Position numbers and translations under genes: made by a program
The notes under the pieces: model-generated
What the model was told of the DNA's origin: nothing
The model's database searches: none
Seen by the model: only the letters and a program-made list of their open reading frames with translations
NCBI RefSeq assembly: GCF_008274785.1
Contig: NZ_VTPU01000004.1
Coordinates: 124,001 to 188,000 of the forward strand
Origin: Halomonas eurihalina
Lineage (GTDB): Bacteria > Pseudomonadota > Gammaproteobacteria > Pseudomonadales > Halomonadaceae
Length of the DNA stretch: 64,000 bases
Reading direction: 5' to 3'
Shown: positions 15,603-24,747 of the stretch, in pieces
How positions within the stretch are numbered: position 1 is the stretch's first letter
How the letters are laid out: every line of letters begins with the position of its first letter

Positions 15603-16166
15603 ATGAATGGATGGCATCGAGTCATGGCGAGCATCATGCTGTCGCTGTTGGCGGGGTGTGGCAATGGCGAAGAGCAGGGGAATGACTCTGCCGAACGGCT
15701 TGGTGGGGTGGCCCAGCCAGAAGAGGAGCGAGACACCGAGCCCGCGTCCGAGCTGGAGCCCTTCGATCAGGATGTTGCTCTTGGGGTGTCGGTACGGTTG
15801 GATGAAACGAGTCGATTGCGGGTCGAGGGTACGACCAATCTGCCGCCGGATACCCGATTGCGTGTGATGGCCCAGCGAAATGCCAGTGGGGTGAGTTGGC
15901 GAGAGAGCGTCGTGGTCGAGGAGGGCGGTTTCGCCGCAGGCCCATTCGGGCCAGGAAGTGGCCTACCGGAAGGTGCTTATCGCATTCGTGTGACAATGCC
16001 GCCGATCAGTGTTCAGCCCGTTTCCGTGCAGTCTCGTCTGGGGCGGCAGGGGGAGCACCTTGGAGGGCCTTTGGTTGTGGGTACGAAGCATGGCCAGGGG
16101 CGGGTCATCGAAGCCCAGTGGTCGTTGCGCATCGTGCCGGGCGTTGGTGTCCAGATGTCGCCATGA
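15603..16166 (+). CDS. Predicted outer-membrane or periplasmic lipoprotein
   Basis: 187 residues with a lipoprotein signal peptide: MNGWHRVMASIMLSLLAGC, the lipobox LLAGC placing the lipidated Cys at residue 19. The residue after it is Gly, not Asp, so sorting to the outer membrane is allowed. An acidic linker (about 20-55) leads to a beta-rich domain (about 58-187). GAGGGAG precedes the start. It stands between the CBS gene and gltX. No family was recognised; the domain has the look of a beta-sandwich such as those of accessory envelope lipoproteins. Confidence 0.75.
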   Translation: MNGWHRVMASIMLSLLAGCGNGEEQGNDSAERLGGVAQPEEERDTEPASELEPFDQDVALGVSVRLDETSRLRVEGTTNLPPDTRLRVMAQRNASGVSWRESVVVEEGGFAAGPFGPGSGLPEGAYRIRVTMPPISVQPVSVQSRLGRQGEHLGGPLVVGTKHGQGRVIEAQWSLRIVPGVGVQMSP

Positions 16167-16207
16167 CGTCCAGTTCCGGGCCTTGTGAATGCCCCGGTGG
16201 ATGTGTG

Positions 16208-16236
16208 CTGCCGGGTGTTGGCCAGGTGCGTATAAT
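16208..16236 (+). promoter_or_regulatory. Promoter of gltX
   Basis: TATAAT at 16231-16236 is a perfect -10 box. CTGCCG at 16208-16213 lies 17 bases upstream as a weak -35. The start codon of gltX is about 57 bases downstream. Confidence 0.6.
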
Positions 16237-16292
16237 GTGGCCAATCGCCCTGATGGCAGGGGCTACTTTTCACCGACCGGACCTAGGACGAC

Positions 16293-17771
16293 ATGACCGT
16301 ACGTACTCGTATCGCGCCATCTCCCACCGGGGATCCCCATGTAGGCACGGCCTATATTGCCCTGTTCAACCTTTGTTTCGCTCGTCAGCACGGCGGCCAG
16401 TTCATTCTGCGCATCGAGGATACCGACCGCCTGCGATCCACGACGGAGTCCGAGCAGATGATCCTGGACTCTCTGCGCTGGCTGGGGCTCGAGTGGGATG
16501 AAGGGCCGGATGTGGGAGGCCCTCATGGCCCCTATCGGCAGAGTGAACGCGGCGATATCTATGCCGAGTATGCCCGGCAGTTGCTCGATGCCGGGCATGC
16601 CTTCAAGTGTTATCGCACCAGTGAAGAGTTGGATGAGCTGCGCGAGGAGCGCAAGGCAGCCGGCCAGCACCTGGCGTTGAAGCCTGATGACTTGGCCTTG
16701 CCCGAAGCAGAGGTCGCGCGTCGCGAGCGTGAGGGATGGCCCCACGTGGTACGCATGAAGGTACCGACCGATGGCACCTGCGTGGTCGAGGACATGTTGC
16801 GCGGTACCATCGAAGTGGACTGGGCGCAGGTGGATGCGCAGATTCTGCTCAAATCCGATGGCATGCCGACCTATCATCTGGCCAATGTGGTCGACGATCA
16901 TCTAATGGGGATCACGCATGTGCTGCGTGGCGAGGAGTGGATCAACTCGGCGCCCAAGCATCAGTTGCTCTATGAGTACTTCGGCTGGCCGATGCCGGCG
17001 TTGTGCCACATGCCGCTGCTGCGCAATCCGGACAAGTCCAAGCTTTCCAAGCGCAAGAATCCCACCTCGATCAACTACTATCGCCGCATGGGCTTTCTGC
17101 CCCAGGCCGTGGCCAACTATCTGGGGCGTATGGGCTGGTCAATGCCCGACGAGCGGGAGAAGTTCTCTCTCGACGAGATGATGGCGCATTTCGATATCCA
17201 GCGTGTTTCGCTGGGTGGGCCGGTCTTCGACCTGCAGAAATTGACCTGGCTCAATGGCCTCTACATTCGTGAGGATCTCGATGACGATGCGCTGCTGGAG
17301 GCACTGAAGGAGTGGGCCTTCAACGAAGCTTATGTGCGCGAGATTCTGCCTCAGGTACGCCCTCGGGTGGAGACCTTGTCTGAAGTGATGCCGCTGGCCG
17401 GACATTTCTTCTCCGGACTGCCGGCGATCGATGAAGAGAGCTTCGCTAAGGTCAAGCTAGAACGTGAGCCCTTGCTCAAGCTGTTGCAGTTTTTGGTCTG
17501 GCGTTTCGAGGTCGTTCCGGCCTGGAACAAGGAGGCGCTGCTCGGTGAGGTGAAGGCATTGTCCGCTCACTTCGAGCTTAAGATGAAGGATTTCCTGGCG
17601 CCGGTGTTTATCGCCGTTACGGGTTCGTCCTCGAGTACCTCGGTCATGGACGCCATGGCTATCCTGGGATCCGACATGACGCGTGCGCGCTTGCGCCATG
17701 CCATCGAGGTGCTGGGTGGCGTCTCCAAGAAGCAGGCCAAGCGCTTCGAAAAGGAATTCCGCGAACTCTAA
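16293..17771 (+). CDS. gltX: Glutamyl-tRNA synthetase
   Basis: 492 residues, normal for bacterial GluRS. This class I aminoacyl-tRNA synthetase charges tRNA-Glu with glutamate in the cytoplasm. The HIGH-type motif is near the N-terminus ([13 protein letters not shown]) and the KLSKR motif is at residues 250-254. The C-terminal anticodon-binding helical domain follows (about 320-492). It is monocistronic with its own promoter. A tRNA-Glu gene, its own substrate, lies 300 bases downstream. The identity is certain; whether this copy is the canonical or a second GltX cannot be told from one window. Confidence 0.97.
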   Translation: MTVRTRIAPSPTGDPHVGTAYIALFNLCFARQHGGQFILRIEDTDRLRSTTESEQMILDSLRWLGLEWDEGPDVGGPHGPYRQSERGDIYAEYARQLLDAGHAFKCYRTSEELDELREERKAAGQHLALKPDDLALPEAEVARREREGWPHVVRMKVPTDGTCVVEDMLRGTIEVDWAQVDAQILLKSDGMPTYHLANVVDDHLMGITHVLRGEEWINSAPKHQLLYEYFGWPMPALCHMPLLRNPDKSKLSKRKNPTSINYYRRMGFLPQAVANYLGRMGWSMPDEREKFSLDEMMAHFDIQRVSLGGPVFDLQKLTWLNGLYIREDLDDDALLEALKEWAFNEAYVREILPQVRPRVETLSEVMPLAGHFFSGLPAIDEESFAKVKLEREPLLKLLQFLVWRFEVVPAWNKEALLGEVKALSAHFELKMKDFLAPVFIAVTGSSSSTSVMDAMAILGSDMTRARLRHAIEVLGGVSKKQAKRFEKEFREL

Positions 17772-17921
17772 TGTCATAGGAAAACGCTGAAGTTCCGTCG
17801 CGAGCGACGGTAGACTGGTCGCCGCCGCAGCGCAGCGCCCGGAGTGTACCTGCTACATGAGGAGCGCGAGTACCGCCGGCGGCCAGGATATCGAGCGCAG
17901 CAGGAAATTCTCGTTTTCCCG

Positions 17922-17950
17922 TTGACGAAGATGGGGCGTGTGGGTAATAT
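17922..17950 (+). promoter_or_regulatory. Strong sigma70 promoter of the tRNA operon
   Basis: TTGACG (17922-17927) and TAATAT (17945-17950) are separated by exactly 17 bases, 22 bases before the first tRNA. Confidence 0.85.
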
Positions 17951-17972
17951 ACGCACCGTCTTCACGAGATGC

Positions 17973-18048
17973 GGGGCCTTAGCTCAGCTGGGAGAGCGCA
18001 ACACTGGCAGTGTTGAGGTCAGCGGTTCGATCCCGCTAGGCTCCACCA
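17973..18048 (+). tRNA. tRNA-Ala (anticodon GGC)
   Basis: 76 bases with a complete cloverleaf. The acceptor stem is GGGGCCT/AGGCTCC (one G-T pair), the D arm contains AGCTCAGCTGGGAGAGC, the anticodon stem-loop is CAACA-CTGGCAG-TGTTG with GGC at positions 34-36, the T arm contains GGTTCGATCC, and CCA is encoded. Confidence 0.97.
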
Positions 18049-18071
18049 GTATCTCACTTCGAAGTCGATGC

Positions 18072-18147
18072 GTCCCATTCGTCTAGTGGTCTAGGACACC
18101 GCCCTTTCACGGCGGTAACAGGGGTTCGAACCCCCTATGGGACGCCA
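18072..18147 (+). tRNA. tRNA-Glu (anticodon TTC)
   Basis: 76 bases, closely similar to the Escherichia coli tRNA-Glu: GTCCCAT acceptor strand, anticodon loop CCTTTCAC with TTC, T arm GGGGTTCGAACCCC and encoded CCA. It lies 23 bases after the tRNA-Ala and is co-transcribed with it. Confidence 0.97.
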
Positions 18148-18571
18148 CTCTTTCTTTTGCTTCTCTATCCAGAAATCCCCTTCTCTGCTTGGTGACGCTG
18201 GGCCTTGTTGTGTCCATTCGTGTCGATACTCGGCATGCGTATGTGTCTCACTCAATGCTTCTAAAGCCTGATTTCAGGCTTGACTTGTCCACGTCTCCCG
18301 TTCTCGCCGCTTGGCAGTCAGTATGACTCGCCGCTAGCCCGCATGGTGCTGGGCTTCTCTTGAAAAATGTTTAAAATCAATTGCTTATCATCGGGTCAAA
18401 AATTGATCAATTTAAGAGCGGGCCGCTGTTCATGGCGATTCAGGGACGTTTTGGAAAGGTTTTGAACAGGGTTATCCACAGAATGTGTGGAAAAGGCTTC
18501 AGGGGTGCTGGAGGGCGCCGAGCAGGAGGATAGCGGGGTGTTGTTCCTCCTGCTTAGAGCGGTATCAGTGT
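18148..18571. other. Gene-free region with hairpin, AT-rich palindrome and DnaA boxes
   Basis: 424 bases. AAGCCTG/CAGGCTT (18264-18270 with 18275-18281) is a likely terminator stem for the tRNA operon. AAATTGATCAATTT (18400-18413) is a perfect palindrome inside an AT-rich stretch. Two DnaA-box-like sites follow at 18472-18494. No reading frame is supported. Confidence 0.6.
18472..18494. promoter_or_regulatory. Inverted pair of DnaA boxes
   Basis: TTATCCACA at 18472-18480 is a perfect DnaA box. TGTGGAAAA at 18486-18494 is the opposite orientation with one mismatch to TGTGGATAA. An AT-rich stretch (18360-18416) lies to the left. The neighbouring genes are not those of a gammaproteobacterial chromosomal origin. 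Confidence 0.6.
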
Positions 18572-19456
18572 TCAGTCAAAGGCGCGTAGTCGGCGCAGCA
18601 GGGCGGAGGTATCCCAACGTCCACCGCCCATAGCCTGAAGGTCAGCGTAGAACTGATCCACGAGGGCGGTGACGGGAAGACGGGCCTGGAGGTGGCGTGC
18701 TTGTTCCAGGCAGATCGCCAGGTCCTTACGCATCCAGTCGATGGCGAAACCGTGGTCATATTCGTCGTCGATCATGGTGCGATGGCGATTCTCCATTTGC
18801 CAGGAGCCTGCCGCGCCTTGCGAGATCACCTCGACGACCCTGGATGGGTCAAGCCCGGCGCGTTCGGCGAAGTGCAGCCCTTCCGAGAGCCCCTGGACCA
18901 GGCCGGCAATGCAGATCTGGTTGACCATCTTGGTCAGTTGGCCGCTGCCGGCCGGCCCCATCAGGTTCACGGCACGCGCATACTTAGCGAGCAAGGGCTC
19001 GACCCGTGTGAAGTCGGCCTGGCTACCGCCGCACATGATGGTCAGGGCGCCATTCTCGGCGCCTTGCTGGCCACCGGAAACCGGAGCATCGAGAAAGCCG
19101 ATAGCGCGTTCGCGGCAGGCCGTGTCGAGGGATTCGGCCAGGCTGGCGGATGCCGTGGTGTGGTCGACCAGCAGACTGCCCGCCTGCATGCTGTGCAGGG
19201 CGCCGTCGTCGCCAAGAGTGACCTCTTTCACGTCATCGTCGTTGCCCACGCAGAGCAGTACCAGGTCGGCCTGTTTCGCGGCCTGGCGCGGTGTCGCATG
19301 GTGATGGCCGCCGTGGCGTTCGACCCAGTCTTCGGCCTTGGCGGTCGTGCGGTTGTAGACGTGGATCTCCAGGCCGGCTCTGGCCAGGTGGCCGGCCATG
19401 GGGTAGCCCATCACGCCGAGGCCGATGAAGGCGATGCGGTTGATTGTCTGGCTCAT
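18572..19456 (-). CDS. NAD(P)-dependent beta-hydroxyacid dehydrogenase (HIBADH family)
   Basis: 294 residues starting MSQTINRIAFIGLGVMGYPM; GGGAG precedes this ATG, so the longer upstream frame is not used. The N-terminal Rossmann domain carries GLGVMGYPMAGHL, the substrate-binding motif is DAPVSGGQQGA, and the catalytic Lys lies in GSGQLTKMVNQ. The family oxidises 3-hydroxyisobutyrate or reduces tartronate semialdehyde. The substrate cannot be fixed here, as no valine or glyoxylate pathway genes adjoin. It lies downstream of gltA in the same orientation but behind a terminator, so it is transcribed separately. Confidence 0.9.
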   Translation of the reverse strand: MSQTINRIAFIGLGVMGYPMAGHLARAGLEIHVYNRTTAKAEDWVERHGGHHHATPRQAAKQADLVLLCVGNDDDVKEVTLGDDGALHSMQAGSLLVDHTTASASLAESLDTACRERAIGFLDAPVSGGQQGAENGALTIMCGGSQADFTRVEPLLAKYARAVNLMGPAGSGQLTKMVNQICIAGLVQGLSEGLHFAERAGLDPSRVVEVISQGAAGSWQMENRHRTMIDDEYDHGFAIDWMRKDLAICLEQARHLQARLPVTALVDQFYADLQAMGGGRWDTSALLRRLRAFD

Positions 19457-19514
19457 GTGTTGCTCCCGAGTGCAGGGGGGGAGTGATTGGTTGTCGGCGA
19501 TACCGCCGAAGACG

Positions 19515-19543
19515 AAAAAGGCCACCGCGAGGGTGGCCTTTTC
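19515..19543. terminator. Bidirectional terminator after gltA
   Basis: GGCCACC/GGTGGCC stem with a five-base loop (19520-19538), A5 on the left and T4 on the right. On the minus strand it ends gltA transcription 30 bases after the stop. Confidence 0.85.
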
Positions 19544-19572
19544 TGTACTGGGTTCACATCGTCGGCGAACGA

Positions 19573-20859
19573 TCAGTCGGTGGGGTAGTCGCGCTTGTCG
19601 TGCCCCACGTAGAGCTGGCGCGGACGGCCGATCTTGTAGCTGTCGCTGATCATCTCGTGCCAGTGGGAAATCCAGCCGATGGTGCGTGACACGGCGAAGA
19701 TCACGGTGAACATGTTCTTCGGAATGCCCATGGCCTTGAGGATGATGCCTGAATAGAAATCGACGTTCGGGTACAGCTTGCGCTCGATGAAGTACTCGTC
19801 TTCCAGGGCGATCTGCTCGAGGCGCTTGGCGATCTTGAGCTGTGGATCGTCGGCGCGGCCGAGTTGTTCCAGTACCTCGTCGCAGGTCTCTTTCATGACC
19901 TTGGCGCGCGGATCGAAGTTGCGATAGACCCGGTGGCCGAAGCCCATTAGCTTGAAGGGGTCATCCTTGTCCTTGGCGCGGTCGATGAAGCGCTGGATGT
20001 TTTCCTCGCTCTCGTCGCCGATCTCGTCGAGCATGTTCAGCACCGCCTCGTTGGCGCCGCCGTGGGCCGGGCCCCAAAGGGCGGCAATGCCGGCGCTGAT
20101 GCAGGCGAAGGGGTTGGCGCCGGTGGAGCCGGCCAGGCGTACCGTGGAGGTGGAGGCGTTCTGCTCATGGTCGGCATGGAGCATGAAGATGCGATCCATG
20201 GCCTTGGCGTACACCGGGTTGATCTTGTATTCCTCGCAGGGGTTGCTGAACATCATGTAGAGGAAGTTCTCTGCATAATTCAGGTTGTTGCGAGGATAGT
20301 TGAAGGGCTGGCCGACGTTGTACTTGTAGGACATCGCCGCGAGTGTTGGCATCTTGGCGATCAGGCGGATGGCGCTGATCTCGCGATCTTCCTGCTTGGT
20401 GATGTCCAGGTGGTCGTGATAGAAGGCTGCCAGGCCGCCGACCACGCCGCACAGGACCGACATCGGATGGGCGTCGCGGCGGAAGCCCTTGAAGAAGTTG
20501 GCCAGCTGCTCGTGCACCATGGTGTGCGAGGTGACGCGGTTCGCGAAGTCTTTATATTCGGCCTTGCTCGGCAGTTCGCCGAACATCAGCAGATAGGACA
20601 GTTCGACGAAGTCGGAATGCTTGGCCAGTTGATCGATGGGATAGCCACGGTGGAGCAGCATGCCCTTGCCGCCATCGATGTAGGTGATGGCGGACTGGCA
20701 CGAGGAGGTCGCCATGAAACCAGGATCGTAGGTGAAGAGACCTTCCGCGCCCAGGCCGCGAACGTCGACCACGTCCGGCCCAAGGGTGCCGGAGTAGATC
20801 GGCAGCTCGATCGCCTTGTCCAGGCCCTCTACCGTCAAAGTCGCTTTCCTGTCAGCCAT
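19573..20859 (-). CDS. gltA: Citrate synthase (type II, hexameric)
   Basis: 428 residues from ATG 20859 ([20 protein letters not shown]), with AGAGGAGG just upstream; this is the usual length. It condenses oxaloacetate and acetyl-CoA, the entry step of the TCA cycle. Catalytic elements are visible: the His-bearing [12 protein letters not shown], the second active-site His in [14 protein letters not shown], and the C-terminal RPRQLYVGH. The long form with an N-terminal beta domain is the NADH-sensitive gammaproteobacterial type. It diverges from the sdh operon, as in Escherichia coli. Confidence 0.97.
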   Translation of the reverse strand: MADRKATLTVEGLDKAIELPIYSGTLGPDVVDVRGLGAEGLFTYDPGFMATSSCQSAITYIDGGKGMLLHRGYPIDQLAKHSDFVELSYLLMFGELPSKAEYKDFANRVTSHTMVHEQLANFFKGFRRDAHPMSVLCGVVGGLAAFYHDHLDITKQEDREISAIRLIAKMPTLAAMSYKYNVGQPFNYPRNNLNYAENFLYMMFSNPCEEYKINPVYAKAMDRIFMLHADHEQNASTSTVRLAGSTGANPFACISAGIAALWGPAHGGANEAVLNMLDEIGDESEENIQRFIDRAKDKDDPFKLMGFGHRVYRNFDPRAKVMKETCDEVLEQLGRADDPQLKIAKRLEQIALEDEYFIERKLYPNVDFYSGIILKAMGIPKNMFTVIFAVSRTIGWISHWHEMISDSYKIGRPRQLYVGHDKRDYPTD

Positions 20860-20935
20860 GATGGCCTCCTCTGCGTGTTCATGATGAGCCGATAAGTCCT
20901 TATCTCGCAGAACTTGCCGGCAAAAAGGTTTGCCC

Positions 20936-20963
20936 ACTATAGAAGCGTGCTCACGATTGTCAA
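20936..20963 (-). promoter_or_regulatory. Promoter of gltA
   Basis: On the minus strand TTGACA (20963-20958, perfect) and TATAGT (20941-20936) are 16 bases apart, about 75 bases before the gltA start. Confidence 0.75.
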
Positions 20964-21153
20964 TTGGCCTATTGGCGCCATTAGTTCTACCGATTTATCA
21001 GTACTGTATGGTCTTTGTACATGAAATGGTGCTTCGCACCATGCATGACGCGGTCTTCGTGTCGGCGGTGAGGGAGGGGAGGTGGCGCGGCGAAGCCGCC
21101 GATTTTTTCCGCCTTGATGCTCCACTCTATAGGCGTGTGGGCCGAGGGCTAAT

Positions 21154-21183
21154 TTGTCAGAGGCCGGGGCATGACCCTATAAT
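21154..21183 (+). promoter_or_regulatory. Promoter of the sdh-suc operon
   Basis: TTGTCA (21154-21159) and a perfect TATAAT (21178-21183) are 18 bases apart. This gives a leader of roughly 125 bases before sdhC. Confidence 0.7.
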
Positions 21184-21207
21184 CTTGTCCCGCGACTGGC
21201 AGGAAAC

Positions 21208-21238
21208 GGCAATCGTGACCGCGTCGGTCACGATTGCC
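21208..21238 (+). promoter_or_regulatory. Long perfect hairpin in the sdh leader
   Basis: GGCAATCGTGACCG (21208-21221) is exactly complementary to 21225-21238 with a three-base loop. It lies in the predicted 5' untranslated RNA of sdhC. No T-run follows, so it is more likely an RNA stability or regulatory element, or a protein-binding palindrome, than a terminator. Confidence 0.6.
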
Positions 21239-21313
21239 CCTTCCCGAAACCACCGCCCGCTTCGGGGCATGCCCAAGTGCCCAGCGGCGGGCCAAGAGAG
21301 TGTGTATAGAGCC

Positions 21314-21691
21314 GTGAATAGCAAACGACCCGTAAACCTGGATCTGTCCACGATACAGTTCCCCCTCCCCGCCTTGACGTCCATTGTGCACCGCATTACC
21401 GGCGTCATCCTCTTCATTGGCTTGATCTTCGGCTTCTGGGCGCTGGATGCGTCGCTGTCGTCGGCTGAAGGCTTCGCGAGCGTGCAGGACGCCCTGGCTC
21501 ACAACTTCCTGGCGAAGTTGATTGCCTGGGGGCTGCTGTCCGCGCTGGCCTTCCACTTCGTGGCTGGCATCAAGCACCTGCTGATGGATATCGATATCGG
21601 CGTGACCCTCGAGGGGGGCGTCAAGAAGGCGCAAATCACCGTGGCGGTGAGTGCGGTCCTGATCATTCTGGCGGGAGTCTGGGTATGGTAA
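21314..21691 (+). CDS. sdhC: Succinate dehydrogenase cytochrome b556 subunit
   Basis: 125 residues from GTG 21314 (reading NSKRPVNLDLSTIQFPLPA), matching the length and N-terminus of SdhC; a GTG at 21302 is an alternative. Three membrane helices are visible (about 28-50, 65-88, 104-124). HRITG near residue 31 and the His residues of FHFVAGIKH are the ubiquinone- and haem-site elements. It anchors complex II in the inner membrane with SdhD. First gene of the operon; its end overlaps sdhD by 7 bases. Confidence 0.93.
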   Translation: MNSKRPVNLDLSTIQFPLPALTSIVHRITGVILFIGLIFGFWALDASLSSAEGFASVQDALAHNFLAKLIAWGLLSALAFHFVAGIKHLLMDIDIGVTLEGGVKKAQITVAVSAVLIILAGVWVW

Positions 21692-22032
21692 CCAACATCA
21701 CGAACCTCGGGCGCAGCGGGCTTTCCGACTGGCTCGTACAACGTGCCTCGGCCATCGTCCTGGCTCTCTATACACTCTTCATCGTCGGCTACCTGCTGTT
21801 TTCCCCGGGGCTGGATTACGCCACCTGGAGCGGCCTGTTCGCCCAGACCTGGATGCGGATCTTCTCGCTACTGGCCTTTGTGTCGCTGTCGGCTCATGCC
21901 TGGGTTGGTCTGTGGACCGTGACCACTGACTACCTCAAGCCGACCGGCATCCGTATTGCCGCCCAGTCCATCATCATCCTGGCCATCTTCGTGTTCCTGG
22001 TCTGGGGCATTCAAGTTCTGTGGGGAGCCTGA
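21685..22032 (+). CDS. sdhD: Succinate dehydrogenase membrane anchor subunit
   Basis: 115 residues with three transmembrane helices (about 20-40, 52-76, 90-112), including SAHAWVGLWTV, whose His is the haem b ligand position. It forms the quinone-reducing membrane anchor with SdhC. The start overlaps the end of sdhC and the stop is three bases before sdhA, so translation is coupled. Confidence 0.93.
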   Translation: MVTNITNLGRSGLSDWLVQRASAIVLALYTLFIVGYLLFSPGLDYATWSGLFAQTWMRIFSLLAFVSLSAHAWVGLWTVTTDYLKPTGIRIAAQSIIILAIFVFLVWGIQVLWGA

Positions 22033-22035
22033 TCC

Positions 22036-23808
22036 ATGTCCAACATGCGTAGTCTGACATTCGACGCCATCATCATCGGCGGTGGCGGTTCCGGCATGCG
22101 GGCCGCCCTGGAGCTGGCCAAGTCCGGCAAGAAGACCGCCGTGCTGTCCAAGGTCTTTCCGACCCGTTCGCACACCGTGTCCGCCCAGGGGGGTATTACT
22201 TGCGCCATCGCCTCGGCCGACCCCGATGACGACTGGCGCTGGCATATGTATGACACCGTCAAAGGCGGCGATTACATCACCGACCAGGAAGCGGCCGAGT
22301 ACATGTGTTCCGAGGGTCCCAAGGCGGTCTTCGAGCTCGAGCACATGGGGCTGCCATTCTCGCGTTTCGAGAATGGACGCATCTACCAGCGTCCCTTTGG
22401 TGGTCAGTCCAAGGATTTCGGCAAGGGCGGGCAGGCGGCCCGGACCTGTGCGGCGGCTGACCGTACCGGCCACGCGCTGCTGCATACCCTTTACCAGAAT
22501 AACCTGAAGAACCAGACCACCTTCCTCAATGAGTGGTATGCCGTCGATCTGGTCAAGAACGCCAACGGTGACGTGGTGGGCTGCATCGCCATGGATATCG
22601 AGACCGGCGAAGTGGTGCACGTCAAGGCCAAGGCCACCGTGCTGGCAACCGGTGGTTCCGGTCGCATCTACTCGTCCACAACCAACGCTCTGATCAATAC
22701 CGGCGACGGTATCGGCATGGCGCTGCGTGCCGGCATTCCGATGCAGGACATGGAAATGTGGCAGTTCCATCCCACCGGCATCTATGGCGCTGGCGTGCTG
22801 GTCACCGAGGGTTGCCGTGGCGAGGGTGGTTATCTGGTCAACAAGGACGGTGAGCGCTTCATGGAGCGCTACGCTCCCAACGCCAAGGACCTGGCCGGTC
22901 GCGACGTGGTGGCGCGTTCTATGGTCATGGAAATCCTCGAGGGGCGCGGTTGCGGCGAGAACGGCGATCACGTCTACCTCAAGCTCGACCACCTCGGCGA
23001 GGAAGTGCTTGGCAAGCGCCTGCCCGGCATTGTCGAGCTGTCCAAGACCTTCGCCCATGTGGATCCGGCCAAGGAGCCGATTCCGGTGGTACCGACCTGC
23101 CACTACATGATGGGGGGCGTGGCCACCAATGTGCATGGCCAGGCCATCGCCCAGGATGCTGATGGCAACGATCATATCGTCAATGGTCTGTACGCGGTGG
23201 GCGAGGCGGCGTGTGTCTCTGTGCATGGTGCCAATCGTCTGGGTGGTAACTCGCTGCTCGATCTGGTGGTGTTCGGTCGTGCCGCCGGCATGTTCATCGA
23301 GAGCGCCCTCAATGAAGGGATCGACTATCTGGCGGCCAGCGACGATGACATTGAAGCTGCCATGCGCCGGATCAATCGCTGGAACGAGTCCGAGGACGGC
23401 GAGAGCGTGCCCGAACTCAAGCGTGCGCTGCAGGAGATCATGCAAAGCGATTTCGGCGTCTTCCGCCAGGAAGACAACATGCAGAAGGGCGTGCAGCAAT
23501 TGGCCGAACTGCGTGAGCGCATCGCCAATGCCTATCTGCCGGACAAGTCGAATGCCTTCAACACCGCGCGTGTCGAGGCGCTGGAACTGGATAACCTGAT
23601 GGAGGTCGCCGAGGCCACCGCCATCGCTGCCCTGGAGCGCAAGGAGAGCCGTGGCGCGCATTCCCGCTACGACTATCCGGATCGCGACGACGCCAACTGG
23701 CTGAAGCATTCGATGTACTTCCCGGCGGAGAAGCGTCTGGGGCAGCGCGAGGTCAATTTCGCGCCCAAGACCGTCGACATGTTCGAGCCGAAAGTTCGCA
23801 CCTACTAA
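22036..23808 (+). CDS. sdhA: Succinate dehydrogenase flavoprotein subunit
   Basis: 590 residues, the family length. It oxidises succinate to fumarate with covalently bound FAD. The dinucleotide-binding [17 protein letters not shown] starts at residue 13, FAD attachment is through the His of [10 protein letters not shown], and the substrate-site RGEGGYLVN and the TCHYMMGGV segment are intact. C-terminal [12 protein letters not shown] is typical. It is the catalytic head of complex II, on the cytoplasmic side. Confidence 0.97.
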   Translation: MSNMRSLTFDAIIIGGGGSGMRAALELAKSGKKTAVLSKVFPTRSHTVSAQGGITCAIASADPDDDWRWHMYDTVKGGDYITDQEAAEYMCSEGPKAVFELEHMGLPFSRFENGRIYQRPFGGQSKDFGKGGQAARTCAAADRTGHALLHTLYQNNLKNQTTFLNEWYAVDLVKNANGDVVGCIAMDIETGEVVHVKAKATVLATGGSGRIYSSTTNALINTGDGIGMALRAGIPMQDMEMWQFHPTGIYGAGVLVTEGCRGEGGYLVNKDGERFMERYAPNAKDLAGRDVVARSMVMEILEGRGCGENGDHVYLKLDHLGEEVLGKRLPGIVELSKTFAHVDPAKEPIPVVPTCHYMMGGVATNVHGQAIAQDADGNDHIVNGLYAVGEAACVSVHGANRLGGNSLLDLVVFGRAAGMFIESALNEGIDYLAASDDDIEAAMRRINRWNESEDGESVPELKRALQEIMQSDFGVFRQEDNMQKGVQQLAELRERIANAYLPDKSNAFNTARVEALELDNLMEVAEATAIAALERKESRGAHSRYDYPDRDDANWLKHSMYFPAEKRLGQREVNFAPKTVDMFEPKVRTY

Positions 23809-23820
23809 GGGGGAGTCACG

Positions 23821-24531
23821 ATGTCCACGCTTCAGGTATCTCTGTACCGCTACAACCCGGAAACGGACTCTGCTCCCTACATGGAAGAGTTCCAGATCGA
23901 CACTCAGGGCCGTGACATCATGGTCCTGGATGTTCTGCACATGGTGAAGGAGCAGGATAGTGGCCTGGCCTTTCGCCGTAGCTGCCGTGAAGGAGTTTGC
24001 GGCTCCGACGGCATGAACATGAACGGCAAGAATGGCCTGGCCTGCATCACGCCGCTGTCCGAGGTGGTCAAGAAGGGCAAGCTGACGCTGCGTCCGCTGC
24101 CCGGCCTGCCGGTGATTCGCGATCTGGTGGTCGACATGGGGCTGTTCTACAAGCAGTACGAGCGCATTCAGCCGTACTTGCAGAACGAGACCCCGGCGCC
24201 GGCCATCGAGCGGCTGCAATCACCGGAGGAGCGCGACAAGCTCGACGGTCTCTACGAGTGCATCCTGTGTGCCTGCTGCTCGACCTCTTGCCCGTCGTTC
24301 TGGTGGAATCCGGACAAGTTCGTCGGCCCGGCCGGTCTACTGCAGGCCTACCGCTTCCTGGCGGATTCCCGCGACGAGGCCACGCGCGAGCGCCTGTCCG
24401 AACTCGAGGATCCGTTCAGCGTGTTCCGCTGCCGGGGTATCATGAATTGCGTTGCGGTCTGCCCGAAGGGACTCAACCCGACACGCGCCATCGGCAAGAT
24501 CCGTGAGATGTTGCTGGCCAATGCCACTTAA
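23821..24531 (+). CDS. sdhB: Succinate dehydrogenase iron-sulfur subunit
   Basis: 236 residues. The three cluster motifs are intact: CREGVCGSDGMNMNGKNGLAC for 2Fe-2S, CILCACCSTSCPSFWW for 4Fe-4S and the first ligand of the next, and CRGIMNCVAVCPKG for the rest. It carries electrons from SdhA FAD to the quinone site. The start is 12 bases after sdhA. Confidence 0.97.
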   Translation: MSTLQVSLYRYNPETDSAPYMEEFQIDTQGRDIMVLDVLHMVKEQDSGLAFRRSCREGVCGSDGMNMNGKNGLACITPLSEVVKKGKLTLRPLPGLPVIRDLVVDMGLFYKQYERIQPYLQNETPAPAIERLQSPEERDKLDGLYECILCACCSTSCPSFWWNPDKFVGPAGLLQAYRFLADSRDEATRERLSELEDPFSVFRCRGIMNCVAVCPKGLNPTRAIGKIREMLLANAT

Positions 24532-24611
24532 ATGATGGCTCGCGGCTTGTTATCATACTCACCGGCCCTGAGTTGCGGCGCATCGTCGCAACCCTGACCC
24601 GGTGATTCGTT

Positions 24612-24640
24612 GAAAGCCGGTGCCCTGTGCACCGGCTTTC
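24612..24640 (+). other. 12-bp perfect hairpin between sdhB and sucA
   Basis: GAAAGCCGGTGC (24612-24623) pairs exactly with 24629-24640 around a five-base loop, 80 bases after sdhB and about 110 before sucA. It lacks a T-run, so it may stabilise or process the sdh part of the transcript and not stop it. Confidence 0.55.
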
Positions 24641-24747
24641 GACCATCGAAATCAAGGGCGGGTCCACCATCGGTGGCCGCCACCGATGTCGTCACGGATG
24701 AGCCGTGCGACGCCGATACCACCCCATCAGTGCAGGGTGACCGAGAG

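Noticed and set aside
17795-17810. CCGTCGC/GCGACGG hairpin after gltX as terminator
   Set aside because: Two-base loop and no T-run; too weak to call.
18360-18571. Chromosomal origin of replication
   Set aside because: Only two DnaA boxes, and none of the usual neighbours (dnaA, dnaN, rpmH, mnmG).
21868-24219. 783-codon minus-strand frame opposite sdhA and sdhB
   Set aside because: A shadow of highly conserved genes on the plus strand; His/Gly/Arg/Val-rich composition typical of antisense translation.
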